In this document: positions 33,050 through 44,288 of the stretch, one piece after another | Layout: every line of letters begins with the position of its first letter | Numbering within the stretch: position 1 is the first letter of the stretch | Origin: Larix kaempferi | Taxonomy: Eukaryota > Streptophyta > Pinopsida > Pinales > Pinaceae | Direction: 5' to 3' | Length of the DNA: 64,000 nt | Assembly: GCA_027924585.1 (NCBI GenBank) | Contig: BSBM01000994.1 | Span: forward strand, 14,779,001-14,843,000 | Program-made: the position numbers and the translations under genes | Notes under the pieces: model-generated | Databases searched by the model: none | The model's input: only the letters and a program-made list of their open reading frames with translations | What the model was told of the DNA's origin: nothing

Positions 33050-33690
33050 GAAATTTTGTGAGGAACTTCTTGAGTTCTTAGATCTTATTTGGATCTGATA
33101 TTTTCACAGTCTTCAAGGCTATCATCCTCTTGTTTGACTATTTTAAAAATATCCTCCTTTGAGTTTCTAGTTTTGTTGTAGTTTTGATACTTTTTGAGAA
33201 AATAATTCTTCTTATCATCCTAGGATCTAATACTACCTTCTTCTAATCCATGTTAGCACAACATCCTTAAAATTTGTAGGGAATAGCTTAAAATTTTTAG
33301 CATCACTAACGCAATTGTAACTATGGAATAAAATATCAAATTCAAAGAGAAATGAATCAGGGCCTACAGTAATCATACCATGAAAATGTGGAAAAAACCA
33401 TTGTGGAAAGTTCTGCATGGCCAATTTTGGTGCTAGATCTAGGATTGGCAAACCATATATTACCTCTTTGTTTCCTACTGCATTTGATGCTCATTCCTGT
33501 TCATCTACCATATTTCCACAAAAGCTCTCCAAGCTAGATTTTGGAGGCGCTTGTTCAACCAATGGATTTTATTTGACATGTTTTGTTGAAGTCTCAATTC
33601 CCTCTTCAAATGTAGGACAAATAATTGGTTCTATGACTATGCCTTTTCTTGTACCTCCTCCTCTTTTCACCGACGAAGTATAAATTCTAC
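33050..33690 (-). pseudogene. gag: gag pseudogene of another LTR retrotransposon
   Basis: The minus frame reads PIICPTFEEGIET, APPKSSLESFCGN, then FEFDILFHSYNCVSDAKNFK, LFPTNFKDVVLTWI. After a frameshift it gives NYFLKKYQNYNKTRN, EDIFKIVKQEDDSLED. This follows the plant gypsy gag pattern (LFP..L...A..W, then F..KY......R..I....Q....S). Stops and a frameshift near 33230 make it a pseudogene. No LTRs could be tied to it, and it is not the gag of either gypsy element described here. Confidence 0.7.
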
Positions 33691-33942
33691 CTATGTATTT
33701 TGATCATGATGTTCTTCCAGCCAATGAGTTAGTAGGTATTTTTGAATTTTTTTTTGTACAAATTTACCTCTGACAACTCTAATTCTATTCATTCAGTACA
33801 AAACATGATAAATCTTTGTAGAAACTTGCTATAGTCAATGCATCAGGTTATTACACTTACATAAATCCTAAATTAAGGGCATATTTGTGTCTTATTGATT
33901 CCACTCATACATGCCAAAAGATGCCCACAATAAGGAAAAAAA
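33691..33942. other. AT-rich interval, nothing recognised
   Basis: No ORF, repeat partner or RNA gene seen. Confidence 0.4.
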
Positions 33943-34886
33943 TGTCATGTCCCCATCCCATTAGCACCTTGGCCAAGTCACTAGCCCATTAGATTCCCAT
34001 GGGACCTAGTGAAAATCATCAATAATTTGGGAATGAAGGCTTTTCCTAAGTTTTCCTAGCACAACATGGAAATAAATTATTAAAGGAAAATTAATATAAG
34101 TAAACTAAGGAATCCTAAGCAAGGTTGTGTTAGAAAAATAGGATCGCAGAGAAATAAAAATAAACAAAAATGCAAATACAAATTACATAGACACATTTAC
34201 CAAAGAGACACCAATATACCATGGTTCACCCAATGTAGGCTATGTCCACACAGAAATTTACATTCCTTGTTATTATACCATCCAGCAAATGAAGGGATAC
34301 AACCTGCAACACATTCGCTGCACTTCCTCTTCACTGTCTTACAATCTGTCTTCCACGATCTCAGAGATCTTTACAATGCACAATACCTAATAATCCAACC
34401 CTAGCCGTATTACAATGCCTTTCTTATAAAGGGGAAATACAATGGGAAAATACCACGGGTTACCCAAAACCATGGGCCCATAATCCCTCCGACCCACTAT
34501 TGTGCATGTCGAGATCATAACCAAACCTGGGGTACAAACACGGCTGAATCATCATCTAATATGAGACTGGAAGACCAGGATCCACAACCAACAGGTTGGG
34601 GAGAAGAAAATGTAATCATAGGAATCTTATCCAAGGTGTGGAAAGGTTCATTAAACATCAAGAAGACTAGTGAAATATTTTGCAAAACTAATAATTTCCT
34701 AGTAATTAATTTCTCATGATGCTCATCAAATGTGGCACCAAGTCCTTAGCCCATCTAGTCTATATCGGTTTAGGAGAATAAAATATTAATTGCTGGGATT
34801 AATTTTGAACAAGGCATTAGTAGATAGGAAATTTAATATTTCTAATGTTTGTGATGATACATAGTATTTTTATTTTCATGAATAAA
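33943..34886 (+). repeat. Family C LTR, left part (interrupted)
   Basis: TGTCATGTCCCCATCCC matches the start of the intact family C solo LTR at 59166. It contains a 466-bp solo LTR (34128-34593) and is cut at ATAAA (34882-34886) by the minus-strand gypsy. It resumes at 44187-44288. Without the inserts it is about 575 bp, against 578 bp for the other copy. Confidence 0.88.
34128..34593. mobile_element. 466-bp solo LTR inside family C LTR
   Basis: TGTTAGAAAAATAGG...CACAACCAACA with a perfect TSD GGTTG (34123-34127, 34594-34598). The second family C copy reads straight through here (AAGGTTGGGGAGG near 59343), so the empty target is visible. No internal coding sequence. Its orientation is not certain. 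Confidence 0.92.
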
Positions 34887-35639
34887 TGTTGACACTGTGA
34901 CTGTTGACAGGGGTTCAATTCGCACTCGTCAATAAACCATCAACCGAACTCCCTTACGCACCAACCCAAAAAGGTTTTACCCTTTCCAAGAACACTTGCA
35001 GAGCGAGTGAAGTCTAACCCGAGATGAATAAGGGGGTTGCAGGAACCAAGTTTCCGTAGTGGAGTTGAGGACATGCATCAAACATACATTACAACCGCAT
35101 AAACCATAGATTATATCTTTCACACTATGCTAGCAGTTCATCATTCGCATATTCATCATTTGCAGAGTCAACACATAATAGACATTCGCATCAACATGAT
35201 CTAACTACTCATTAGCATGAACAACAATTACCGAACCCATAGAGAATTAAACATCTCACAAACATTCTCATTCATCATCTAACAGAAACAAAGACAAAGA
35301 TAAAACCATAATCGAACATCTTCATGCATTCATTAAAACCTGCAGAATGACCTTCATCGAAATAGTTAATACATCATATCGCGGATACAAAATAGATCAA
35401 CAACTGGATCAAAACTCAAAAGGTCGATTGCTCTATTCATTGCTAGATTCCCTTAGGCTTACAATCACACTCCTATTTATACAAAGCTAAGTGGTTACAA
35501 AATGGTCCACATGACCAGTTTCTAACAACTAAACTACTTTTGCGCTTCCTTGTTCTCCGCGAATGACCCTTCTTTCACGAATTATCCCTTTCCCAGCTGT
35601 CAACTTCCACACTTCATGCAGACTAATCCAATGCCAACA
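34887..35639 (-). repeat. 3' LTR of minus-strand gypsy element
   Basis: 753 bp; on the minus strand TGTTGGCATTGGATTAG...TGTCAACA. A TATA box (TATAAATAG on the minus strand) lies near 35472. It is clearly diverged from its partner, especially near the 3' end. Confidence 0.93.
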
Positions 35640-36572
35640 GGCCCCCAACACAAACTTGTGGCTTTCCCTCGAGCCACCTCAGCTGGACATCTCTGGTACT
35701 GGTCTCGTTCGTCGCTGTGGTTAATTTCTAAAGCTATTCTTGACATCTAGAGCTCGTTGTCATGTACTTCTCGAAATCATCCTCCAGTCTCTTGAAACCT
35801 TGATCATCTACCTCGAAGTCATCCTCTAGGCTCTTGAAACCTTGATCATCTACCCCTTCTTCGCTTGCTCGGGTGTTTCAGGCTTGCTGCGACCTGGGGA
35901 TAATTTCATTGTCATCACCAAATTGTGAAACAGGCCAGCTACTCTAGCACATATGTTTCTCACATTTGACCATCTGCTGCTGGAGTTAGCGGGCCTCCGC
36001 CCCTGGTGTTCTAGTGCTCGAGGGGGGGGGGGTGACTCTTGTAACTACTACTACACTCTTAGACATCTCGGGTGATACCTCATCTTTGTTCCTCCCAAGT
36101 GTCTGCACTGCTTCCTTTGTTCATTTTTCATGTACGATCTTCGTTCTTGCTCTTAGCGCACTTGGAGTGCTCCCACTCGAAATGAAGTGCACCATTGCAA
36201 CTATCTAACTTCCTTTTTCCACAGCTTCTTTGGGCTTTCTCACTTGACTTCCTAACTCTCTACGTCTAACTTACTGACTCACATCATAAAACTCACTGGT
36301 TTTACTCCAACTTGCATTCTTCAATCCCTACGTCAGTATTTATGCTTTCTTCTTATCACTTGCTCATCATTTGAAAAATATTATCCACAACCAGCTGAAT
36401 CTGTGGCATACTTAGCCACCGTCTTCTGGTGATGCCAATCCGCAGTGATCATACTCGGATTTGAATCCTGCGTGCTAAAACGTGCAAAGAAACGATGAGT
36501 GACCCCGTTGACCATGCTTCCCGCATGCTTTCCACTTTTCGTCATCATTGGTTTTTTTTTTAACCGTGTTCC
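35640..36572 (-). other. Tail of minus-strand gypsy element with a 42-bp duplication
   Basis: About 0.93 kb between the GPY module and the 3' LTR, broken by stops. A 42-bp (14-codon) direct duplication starts at 35770 and 35812 and encodes VDDQGFK.LEDDFE twice. Just right of the LTR, CACAAACTTGTGG plus GGCCCCCAACA is the complement of the PPT, as in the plus-strand element. A G-run of ten occurs near 36020. This probably represents the remnant end of the accessory region found at 26230-29066. Confidence 0.55.
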
Positions 36573-37640
36573 TCAACTACTATGCACCTGATCATGGCGA
36601 TAGGGTTTCAATCGACTCCCTTTTACTAATTTTGGAAACAATACCCCATCTGTACTTTGTAGCTGCACCATAGCTTCGTCAGTCAAGAAATTTATGATGT
36701 AGGGACCTAACCAATCCATTTGTAACTTACCTAGGTGCTTAGAAAACTTACTATCATATAACAAAACTCTATCACTGCGCTAAAAGTGCTTTTGTTTAAC
36801 GTGTCGATCATACCAAGCCTTCTGTCGATCGTATTCTACCTTTTGATGAAATTCTGCTATGAACCAGTCCTCATTGAGCCGTACCAATTGTGCCAATCAC
36901 TCTTCCAGTGCTCCATCGTCACTCATTCTTGTGACAACTGCAATTCGCAAACCGGGGACAATATACTCCATTGGAATTACGGCTTCCTGCCCATACATGA
37001 GCTTGAATGGTGTTTGGCCAGTCAAATGTTTACAAGTTGTGCGATATGCCCAAAGTATTGCAGGAATATTTAAGTCCCAATCATCTCGGTCTGTGTTACA
37101 CACCTTGGTGAGTGCGTGCTTCAATATCTTATTGAACGCCTCACTTGTCCCATTCGCTTTAGGGTGATAGGGGGTACTCTTCTTGTGATGAATCTAAAAT
37201 TCTGTCGTCAGTACTGGGATTGTCAGATTAACAAAATGATTCCCTTGGTCACTCATCCATATTTTTGGGAACCCAAAGTTGGGGACCACATTGTCGAAGA
37301 GGAATCTTGTTGCCGTCGCAGTTGAGCAATCCTTCATCAGTGCTACTTCTTCCCAGCACGTCAAGTAATCCGTCAGAGTAATGATGTAGCACAACCCTGT
37401 TCTTTTTCTTGGTGGGTTGATGAGTCACACAAAGTCAACTGCCCACTTGTCGAAAGCTTGTAGTGTAAATTGAGGTACTAGTGGCATTTCATCCCTTCAT
37501 GATGGCTTCCCTGTCTATTGACATACATTGTATCTTTTAGCATAGTCCGCAGTATCTCCATGCATCGTCAGCCACCATAGTCCTGCTCGAAGGATATTCC
37601 TCGTAGTGGTGCATCCTCTGTAGTGTCCTCCACCAATCCC
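36573..37640 (-). pseudogene. pol: gypsy integrase with GPY/F module
   Basis: On the minus strand: CYIITLTDYLTCWEEVA, FGFPKIWMSDQGNHF (second catalytic D), then after a frame break [35 protein letters not shown], and at 36764-36573 the GPY module (MDWLGPYIINF...LVKGSRLKPYR). It matches 17451-18603 piece by piece. Frameshifts near 37130-37200 and 36780-36890 inactivate it. Confidence 0.9.
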
Positions 37641-38400
37641 GTCCTTGGCTTCCACAAGAATCCTCTCATGTTCATGCAGAAGGATGTATCGTCAAAGTAT
37701 CTCATATGGCCCCATTTTATACAATTGCCCTGCAATTAATTGAAAATCCGTAGCTCTGATGACTAGCTGCTTTTTTTGGTTGGTAGTGAAGCCTTTCGGC
37801 GCCTCCCCTGTTGCTAAAAACTAAATGATTTTTTCGTAATGTTCGTCGACCATTCCAATCCTGAACAACTGAGCATCTAGAAATCCTTCGTTAATGCTCC
37901 TTGGATCTTCCCCTGAATCAATTCGTGACAAGTGGTCTGGTCCTGCATTCAGTTGTCCTGGATTTACGATTATCTCAAAATCAAATTCCTTGAATAGTAA
38001 CAACCATCGATAGATCTTCCCCCCCAACATAAGCTTGCTCACCATGTATTTGAATGCTGAGTGATCGGTGAACATTTTAAAATGGCCCCCTAATAGGTAG
38101 TGTCAGAATTTTTGTAAGGCGTAGACCATCGCCAAACCTTCCCATTCCATGGTCGTATAATTCTTCTCTACATTAGACAACTTCGTACTTGTGAAGTCTA
38201 TTGGGTGGTTGATGTCGCCTTCTCCTGGTTGGGCCAAGATGACTCCTGATGCAACTGATGACGCATTGATGTGAACGTGGAAATCCTTCATCCAATTTGG
38301 GAATGCCAATATGGGTGTGGCAACCATATTTGCTTTTAATATGTCCAAACCCTTCTAACATTCTTCATTCCACTCAAACTTGGCGTGTTTCTTCAACAAA
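37641..38400 (-). pseudogene. pol: gypsy RNase H and connection
   Basis: 38348-38103 gives ILAFPNWMKDFHVHINASSV, ILAQPGEGDINHPI, TTMEWEGLAMVYAL. 38075-37821 gives MFTDHSAFKYMV, FKEFDFEIIVNPGQLNAGPD, HLSRIDSGEDP. This is Ty3/gypsy RNase H, better preserved than in the plus-strand copy. One stop near 38103 separates the two parts. Confidence 0.9.
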
Positions 38401-39135
38401 TTCTCCATTGGTGCTATGATTGCTGCATACCCTCTGATAAGCTTCCTGTAGTAGCCCATGTGTCCCAACGTCGCTCTCAATTGCTAGAATGTTGTTGGTG
38501 GTGGGAGGTTGACAATAATTGTGATCTTCGACGGGTCTACTAGCATTCCTTCCATGCCGACAATGTGCCCCAGCGAAATCCTGAACATAGCAAATAAGAT
38601 GCACCTTTTTAGGTTCAACGAAATCTGGTACTGTCGACATCATTCTAGCATTAGCCTCAAGTTTGCGACGTGATCTTTGACCAACCCAGACACTGTCAAA
38701 TCGTCCATGTAAATGGCAAGGAATTTATGGATGTAATCTTTAAATGCCGAAATGACTAATCTTGAAAATTTTGTTGGAGCATTCTTCAGTCCAAATGGCA
38801 TCACTGTATACTGAAAGCAGCCCCATTCTATGATGAATGTAGTCTTATGTCGGTCTTCCTTAATGATTTTGATATGGTGATAGCCTGAAAACCCATCTGT
38901 AAGTGAATATATTTCCTGACCGCCTACTCCTTCGAGCACTTCATCCATGAATGGTGTTGGGAATGGGTCATGTAAGCATGCATCATTCAGCTTCTGTAAG
39001 TCGACACAGATTCGGACTTCACTAGTTTTCTTTTCTTGGACAACCATCGGGCTGATCCACTCTTATTCCTCTACTGGTTCTATAATGCATATTTCCAAAA
39101 TCCTTTCAATATCTCCTTGTACCCATTCCTTATGA
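38374..39135 (-). pseudogene. pol: gypsy reverse transcriptase (active-site motif intact)
   Basis: From 39047: VVQEKKTSEVRICVDLQKLN, PFPTPFMDEVLEGVGGQEIYS, DGFSGYHHIKI, MPFGLKNAPTKFSRLV (83-98), and Y-M-D-D at residues 113-116. The frame ends at 38640, and the C-terminal part continues in another frame to about 38374. It has the best RT motifs in the window. Upstream stops and the frameshift still suggest a pseudogene. Confidence 0.92.
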
Positions 39136-39559
39136 CTTGGATTTAACCAGTAGGGCCGCTACTTGACTAGCTTCACATCAAGTTTCAGGGGATCTTCATT
39201 TCGCCTCAGTCCCCAGAAATTCCTTTCATCTTCGAGAATTTCGTTGGGAACAAATCCTGAAACTCATGCAATAGATGAGTCATCTTCACAATAGTCGAAT
39301 CATCCCAATAATCCCCACTGCTTGCAAACTCTGGTTTCTCCTCCAACCCAATATTTACTTTCATGATCTTAAGTGGTTGCTAGAATTTGTTGGAAGGTAT
39401 TTATGGTGCCTCGACACTATGACTTCCTTCCGACTCTGGTACAGACATAGCCCTCAGATCATCCTCATCATCTGGCTCTACGATGATGTTTTAACACTTC
39501 ATAATCATTTTTGGTGTCACAGTCTACCAAAGTTCTTATGGTTTCTCTGTTGATACTGC

Positions 39560-40143
39560 TTCAAATACCTTTTCGCAGATCCCTTGTAGCACACTATGGA
39601 TGAAGGGGTTCTCATATGAGAAACAAATTGTTTAGTTGAATCCATTTGTTAGATGTTCCCAAGAATTCATTCCACATCGTAGTTCTGCTGCGACATACTA
39701 ACTCTGCGGTACTTCATCCAGTGTGTGAACAAGTGTATGTACCCATTCCTGCTTCGCTCGTGAGCCCCATTGGTGTTGACATGTATTAATATGTTCCTTC
39801 GAATCTCCTTTCCCGTCATATTTCCTTCCACTGTATCCTGACGCATTGTCGAACCTATCCTCCATGAGGTGTCGACATAGTGGCTAGTTTGTGATATTAG
39901 ACTTGTGCGCCACCCACTAGCGTGCGGGAGTAGCCTTCAAGGCTTCCTCCAAAGCCAATAGACGTCGTGGTTCTGCCACTTTTTCCTCAAATTCTGCAAG
40001 AAATGTAGCCAAATTGGGAAATACTTCGTATGTTGGTAGCTCACACCCATCTGTGAATACCCTTCGTAGTGATTGTGTGATCCAGGAACACCTCCTAAAC
40101 GACACTTCGTGTAGTTAGTTCTGCCAATTCCCAAGTGCGTCAT
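39560..40143 (-). pseudogene. Second gag-like domain, minus-strand gypsy copy
   Basis: The minus frame reads LATFLAEFEEKVAEPRRLLA, LEEALKATPAR, RHLMEDRFDNA, GRKYDGKGDSKEHINTCQ, AKQEWVHTLVHTLDEVP, then a Y-Y-V-A-A-E-L-R motif and a N-S-W-E-H-L-T stretch. It corresponds residue by residue to 15175-15560 and lies again between protease and RT. Two independent copies show that the domain belongs to the element family. Stops interrupt it. Confidence 0.78.
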
Positions 40144-40276
40144 CTAAATCTGACAATGCCGAACTGACACTATACCATCCCAATCCTCCGTTTGCAGTAG
40201 GATTAATGTAATCCTTAGATATATTGTATACACTATCCCATCCCTCCGTAAATTCATCTCTTCTTGGTTCAATGTA

Positions 40277-40897
40277 TCATTTCCCTTTTGTAGGGTCAAT
40301 AGGTGCAACGACCCTCATCTCGCAATTCTCAAACGACATAGTCCGCTTCTTGAAGTTGATAATAGCTAGATTATCCGTTGCCCAGTCTATCCCTAGCACC
40401 ATTGGGTAGGGGCTGTTATTGTCCGCAATTTCAATTACATAAAAATCTGCATAAGTGTTGAGGCCCTCAATCTCAACTAGAAGCTGACACACCCAACCAA
40501 GTGGAGTAACCTTACTCTAATTTGCTAATCGCAGTTGTGTCGGTGACCAGGCCAACTATGGTTTCCCCATTGTTTCCCATGTCTGCTTGGTCAGAATGTT
40601 GACATCCGACCCTAGGTCCAAGATAATTGAGTCGACATCAAATGCTCCAATTTTTTCTGACATTCGCATCTCTCTCCCCATCTTCCTCTTGTGTATGCTA
40701 TTGACGTTCTGTTCCTCGCATGCACCCTCCCATCGATTCAATAGATTGGATATCTCTTCCAGCACATCCTTATCCTTTTCCAACTCCAAGCAACTCTCCA
40801 AGAAGGCTTGTAATGTGTTAGACTTCGTCCATGACTTTGTCATGTCTAACGTCGATGGTATATCGTATATAACTTCTTCTTGAAGAGGTAATTGCAT
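40277..40897 (-). pseudogene. gypsy aspartic protease, minus-strand copy
   Basis: The minus frame from 40897 has a helical lead (ESCLELEKDKDVLEEIS), then IILDLGSDVNILTKQTWE with D94-L95-G96 as the active-site triad. After a frame break it continues in 40492-40277 with VLGIDWATDN and FKKRTMSFENCEMRV. The assignment is solid; a frameshift near 40500-40560 inactivates it. Confidence 0.87.
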
Positions 40898-41699
40898 CCT
40901 CTATCTCATCACCTCCTACCCTTTTAAGAAAATATCTCTATCGAATTCCACATCAAAGGTGATGTGCTTCCGTGTTTTTGGGGCGGACAGTAGCCTGTGA
41001 CCCATCGACTCCTGTCACAGTTCCTCCTCATGTCACTACTCCAACAGTCACAGTGTGGCTTTGCACCTCCGCTGATATCTTCTGTACCGCTGGTGGCATA
41101 TTTTGATTCTGGTTCTACGAAGGTGGAGGGAGATTCTTGGTCTACCATTTTTCAATGAGATACAGACAATATTCAATTCCATGATCAAAAGCACTGCATT
41201 AAGTGCACTATGGAGAGGGATTCAGACAATCCCTCTGATAGTGCCCTTGCTTCCCAAAATTGTGACATATAATCGGTCCTCGTCCTCATCCAACAACTCC
41301 TCCTCATCCTGCGCCAGTACCTCGACCTCCATGGAATCTACGGTGGTGTATACTACAGTGCCAGATACTTTGGCTAACCATATTGCAGTTTCCCATACTT
41401 CCCTTGATCATACTGCTACGGTTGATGATTGTACTGGGATGGACGTTGACTATACTGTTGTTGTTGTTGACCCGGTGGTTGTTCTTATCCTGCCATGAAG
41501 TATGCAGCCGTAGTCCTCTCCTAGAGTAGGACATAATCTTTGCGGTTGTTCTCATTGTGGAAAACCGATTTACAGAACTTCCAATACAAGTTCGCTGGTT
41601 TCGACACTATCTTGCGCAGTCCTCTCCTGGAGTAGGACATAATCTCTGCAGTTGTTCTCATCATGGCCAACCGATTTACAGAACTTGCAATACAAGTTC
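40898..41699 (-). pseudogene. gag-protease linker, minus-strand gypsy copy
   Basis: Low-complexity N/Q/S/G-rich frames (for example 41555-41304). An approximately 104-bp duplication is also present: CAGTCCTCTCCTGGAGTAGGACATAATCT recurs at about 41510 and 41617, followed by GCAGTTGTTCTCAT and CCGATTTACAGAACTT both times. No known domain. Confidence 0.6.
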
Positions 41700-43420
41700 A
41701 CTGGTTTCGACACTATCTTGTGAAGGTACACATACTCTTCTGGTCGATGGCATCTCGTCTGAAAGAAATGACACCAAGGAAACGCTTCCTAACTGAGGGG
41801 ATTGAGTGCACCCAATTGCAAATATTCTTGAAATTCTGGGCACTGATTCTTGTGGTGTCCTTCCATCCTGCATCTAGTGCACCAAACATCTTCGCGAGCC
41901 TCTTTCCCTTTCTTCATGTCTTGCAGTTGGATCATCAATTTTTCCATATGCACTTGTATTCAATCCATTCCCAACCCCATTTCATCGATTGGTGAAGCCT
42001 CCAGCTTCATTGCAATATCCAATGCTTTGTCATTGGTTGCAACCTTCTGTTGCATTAGTGGTCTGCAGATGTGTGTTACCAATCCTGCAATAAACCACTC
42101 CTTGTGCTACATATCATTTATCCCAAAACTTACTTTCGCTATCAGTGTTTTGTACTGCTGATCAGATTTCGATACCAACTCATTTGGGTATTTCTTGATT
42201 TCTTTGAGCTCGGTGACATACTGTGACTCTGACTTTGGTTTTCTAAATTCATCGACCATTCCTACTTTGATTTGCACCAATGAATTGGATGGTGTTCCCG
42301 CTGGAATGCTTGGAAACTTCATAAACCAATCTAGTGTATGACCCCTAAGGGTCGTCTCTAGCTATCCTTTCTTAATATCTTCATCCAGGACCTGCTTCAC
42401 AGTCCATATTACTTCACACAGAAACCAATACCGCTTGGGATCCTTAGTCCTGTTCCCCTAGAAAGTCAGCATTTTTGTGTCGTTTTCCATTCTAACGTTC
42501 CTAGTGTTATTGTTTATTGATGCACTACTTTTATCATTGCAAGTAGGGAACATTTGTGAATAGCTTGTGTTTCTTCCTGTGAAATTCTGGGTAGTGTGAG
42601 GGGTTGCAGGTATGTTGTATCTTACAATCTGTCCTTCTTCTGCTTCTAGGGTAGCCTGGTCACCGTCTTCGTCACAATAAGGTTGCTTCCTCCCTTGTGG
42701 TCCTATTTCACAGTCTTTTGTTTTGGTCCACTCAGGAGACTCTCTCTCAGTCCTCCTCTTCTTCTTAGGATGCCAGAATTTCACCCCACTCCTCAAGGTA
42801 CAACACTCTTCGCTAGCTTCCATTAGAAACTCGTCATCACTCATGTCCATCTACCCCACATCTTTCTATCGAATCCTCATTCATGTGATACCCACAACCT
42901 CCTCACACTAATCTTTCTACCTGTCGAAAGTCATCCTCAATGTGCCCTTTTCGCAAACAAGCATCTTAATCCACAGTTTTAGCAACAGTAAGAACCTTCA
43001 CCTCCATCCCTTGAAGAAATTCCTTTCCCAGTCACTGTATGATTTGATTGTGTCTACTGCAAACTCAGTAACATATCCCTCTAGGATACTATCCACCCAA
43101 AAATCAACAACCCTCAATACTTTGTTGTTGACATGTTTCAGCTGTCGAATTAGTTCTGGAGTCCAATGGTCAGGCTCAGTCTTCTGCAAATGGTTCTTAA
43201 GAAATGTTAGCTATGCTAACCACTCGTGCAATAGTACTGGAAATTCGTAGAAAAATATTTTGTGCATATCTGAATAAATGTACTTCTACAACCAACTACT
43301 TATCGTCTATCTAGGGTTTTGATTTTCTCCTTCTACGAATTCTTATGTCTTTTTCTCAAACCACTCTTGAATCTTCGGTTTCGTCGGGTGCCATAGCAGA
43401 TCCTCTTCCTTTCCTCTTCA
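41700..43420 (-). pseudogene. gag: gypsy gag, first gag domain, minus-strand copy
   Basis: The N-terminal part starts just inside the 5' LTR (E-E-D-L-L-W-H-P near 43390). It continues with HWTPELIRQLKHVNNKVLRV and VDSILEGYVTEF (43189-42998). The central frame 42850-42458 is K/E-rich and ends in the gag core start (MENDTKMLTF). 42322-42107 gives KVGMVDEFRKPKSESQYVTE and LIAKVSFG. A zinc knuckle with CRMEGHHKNQC lies near 41870. Stops between segments make it non-functional; it aligns with 2846-4720. Confidence 0.82.
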
Positions 43421-43442
43421 GGGTCTCGACAATGGAACCATT

Positions 43443-44181
43443 TGTTGACACAACGAATGTCGATAGGGGATCACTTCGCACCATTGTCAACAAACCATCA
43501 ACCGAACTCCCTTACGCACTGGCTGAAAAAGGTGTACCCTTTCCAACAACACTCGCAGAGCGAGTGAATTATCACTCGAGATGAATATGGGGGCTGCAGG
43601 AACCAAGTTTCCACAGTGGAGTTGAGGACATGCATCAAACATACATTAGAATCGCAGAAACAAGAGATTATATCTTTTTCACTATGCTAGTAGTTCATCA
43701 TTTGCATATTCATCAATTGCAGAGTCAACACATAATAGACATTCCCATCAACATGATCTAACTACTCATTAGCATGAACAGCAATTACCGAACCCATAAA
43801 GCATTAAACATCTCACAAACATTCACATTCATCATCTAACATAAACAAAGACAAAGATAGAAACATAATCTAACATCTTCATCCATTCATTAAAAACTAC
43901 GGAATGACCTTCACAGAAACAGTCAATTCATCATATCGCAGATACAAAACAGATCAACAACTAGATCAAAACTCAAAAGGTCAATTGCTCTAAAGGTTGA
44001 TTACAATCATACTCCTATTTAAACAAAACTAAGTGATTACAAAATGGTCCACATGACCAGTTTCTAACAACTAAACTACTTTTGTGCTTCCTCGTTCTCC
44101 ATGAATGACCCTTCTTTCATGGGTTATCCCTTTCGCAGTTGTCGACTTCCGCACTTCATGTAGACTAATCTCGTGCCAACG
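43443..44181 (-). repeat. 5' LTR of minus-strand gypsy element
   Basis: 739 bp; on the minus strand it begins CGTTGGCACGAG (mutated from TGTTGG) and ends TGTCAACA. The sequence after it, AATGGTTCCATTGTCGAGAC, repeats the position and text seen after the plus-strand LTR at 2845. Confidence 0.93.
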
Positions 44182-44186
44182 ATAAA

Positions 44187-44288
44187 GTAATGTTTGGATA
44201 AATATTAATGATTATGTGGCCAAGAGGGTGTATAGAGATAAGATTTGTCCATAATAATCTTTCCAAAGAATGAAGTTAGATGAAAGCA
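44187..44288 (+). repeat. Family C LTR, right part
   Basis: Continues 33943-34886 after the gypsy insertion (GTAATGTTTGGATAAATATT...GAAAGCA) and matches 59632-59739. It then passes straight into copia pol sequence, so its last few bases and TSD are not recognisable. Confidence 0.8.

Larger units (their letters stand above)
34887..44181 (-). mobile_element. Complete Ty3/gypsy element, minus strand
   Basis: LTRs at 34887-35639 (3') and 43443-44181 (5'), with a perfect TSD ATAAA (34882-34886, 44182-44186). The uninserted site is present at about 59630 in the other family C copy. Order on the minus strand: gag with N-terminal region, zinc knuckle, linker, protease, second gag-like domain, RT, RNase H, integrase with GPY module, short tail, 3' LTR. 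It is the same family as 1983-30534 but lacks the long accessory ORF; only about 0.9 kb separates the GPY module from the LTR. It is 9.3 kb and has no nested insertion, but the frames carry stops. Confidence 0.95.

Noticed and set aside
36018-36032. Run of ten G as a regulatory G-quadruplex
   Set aside because: A single homopolymer run without further G-tracts; more likely slippage in a decayed region.
40587-40883. 98-codon plus-strand ORF
   Set aside because: Antisense to the protease region of the minus-strand gypsy element.
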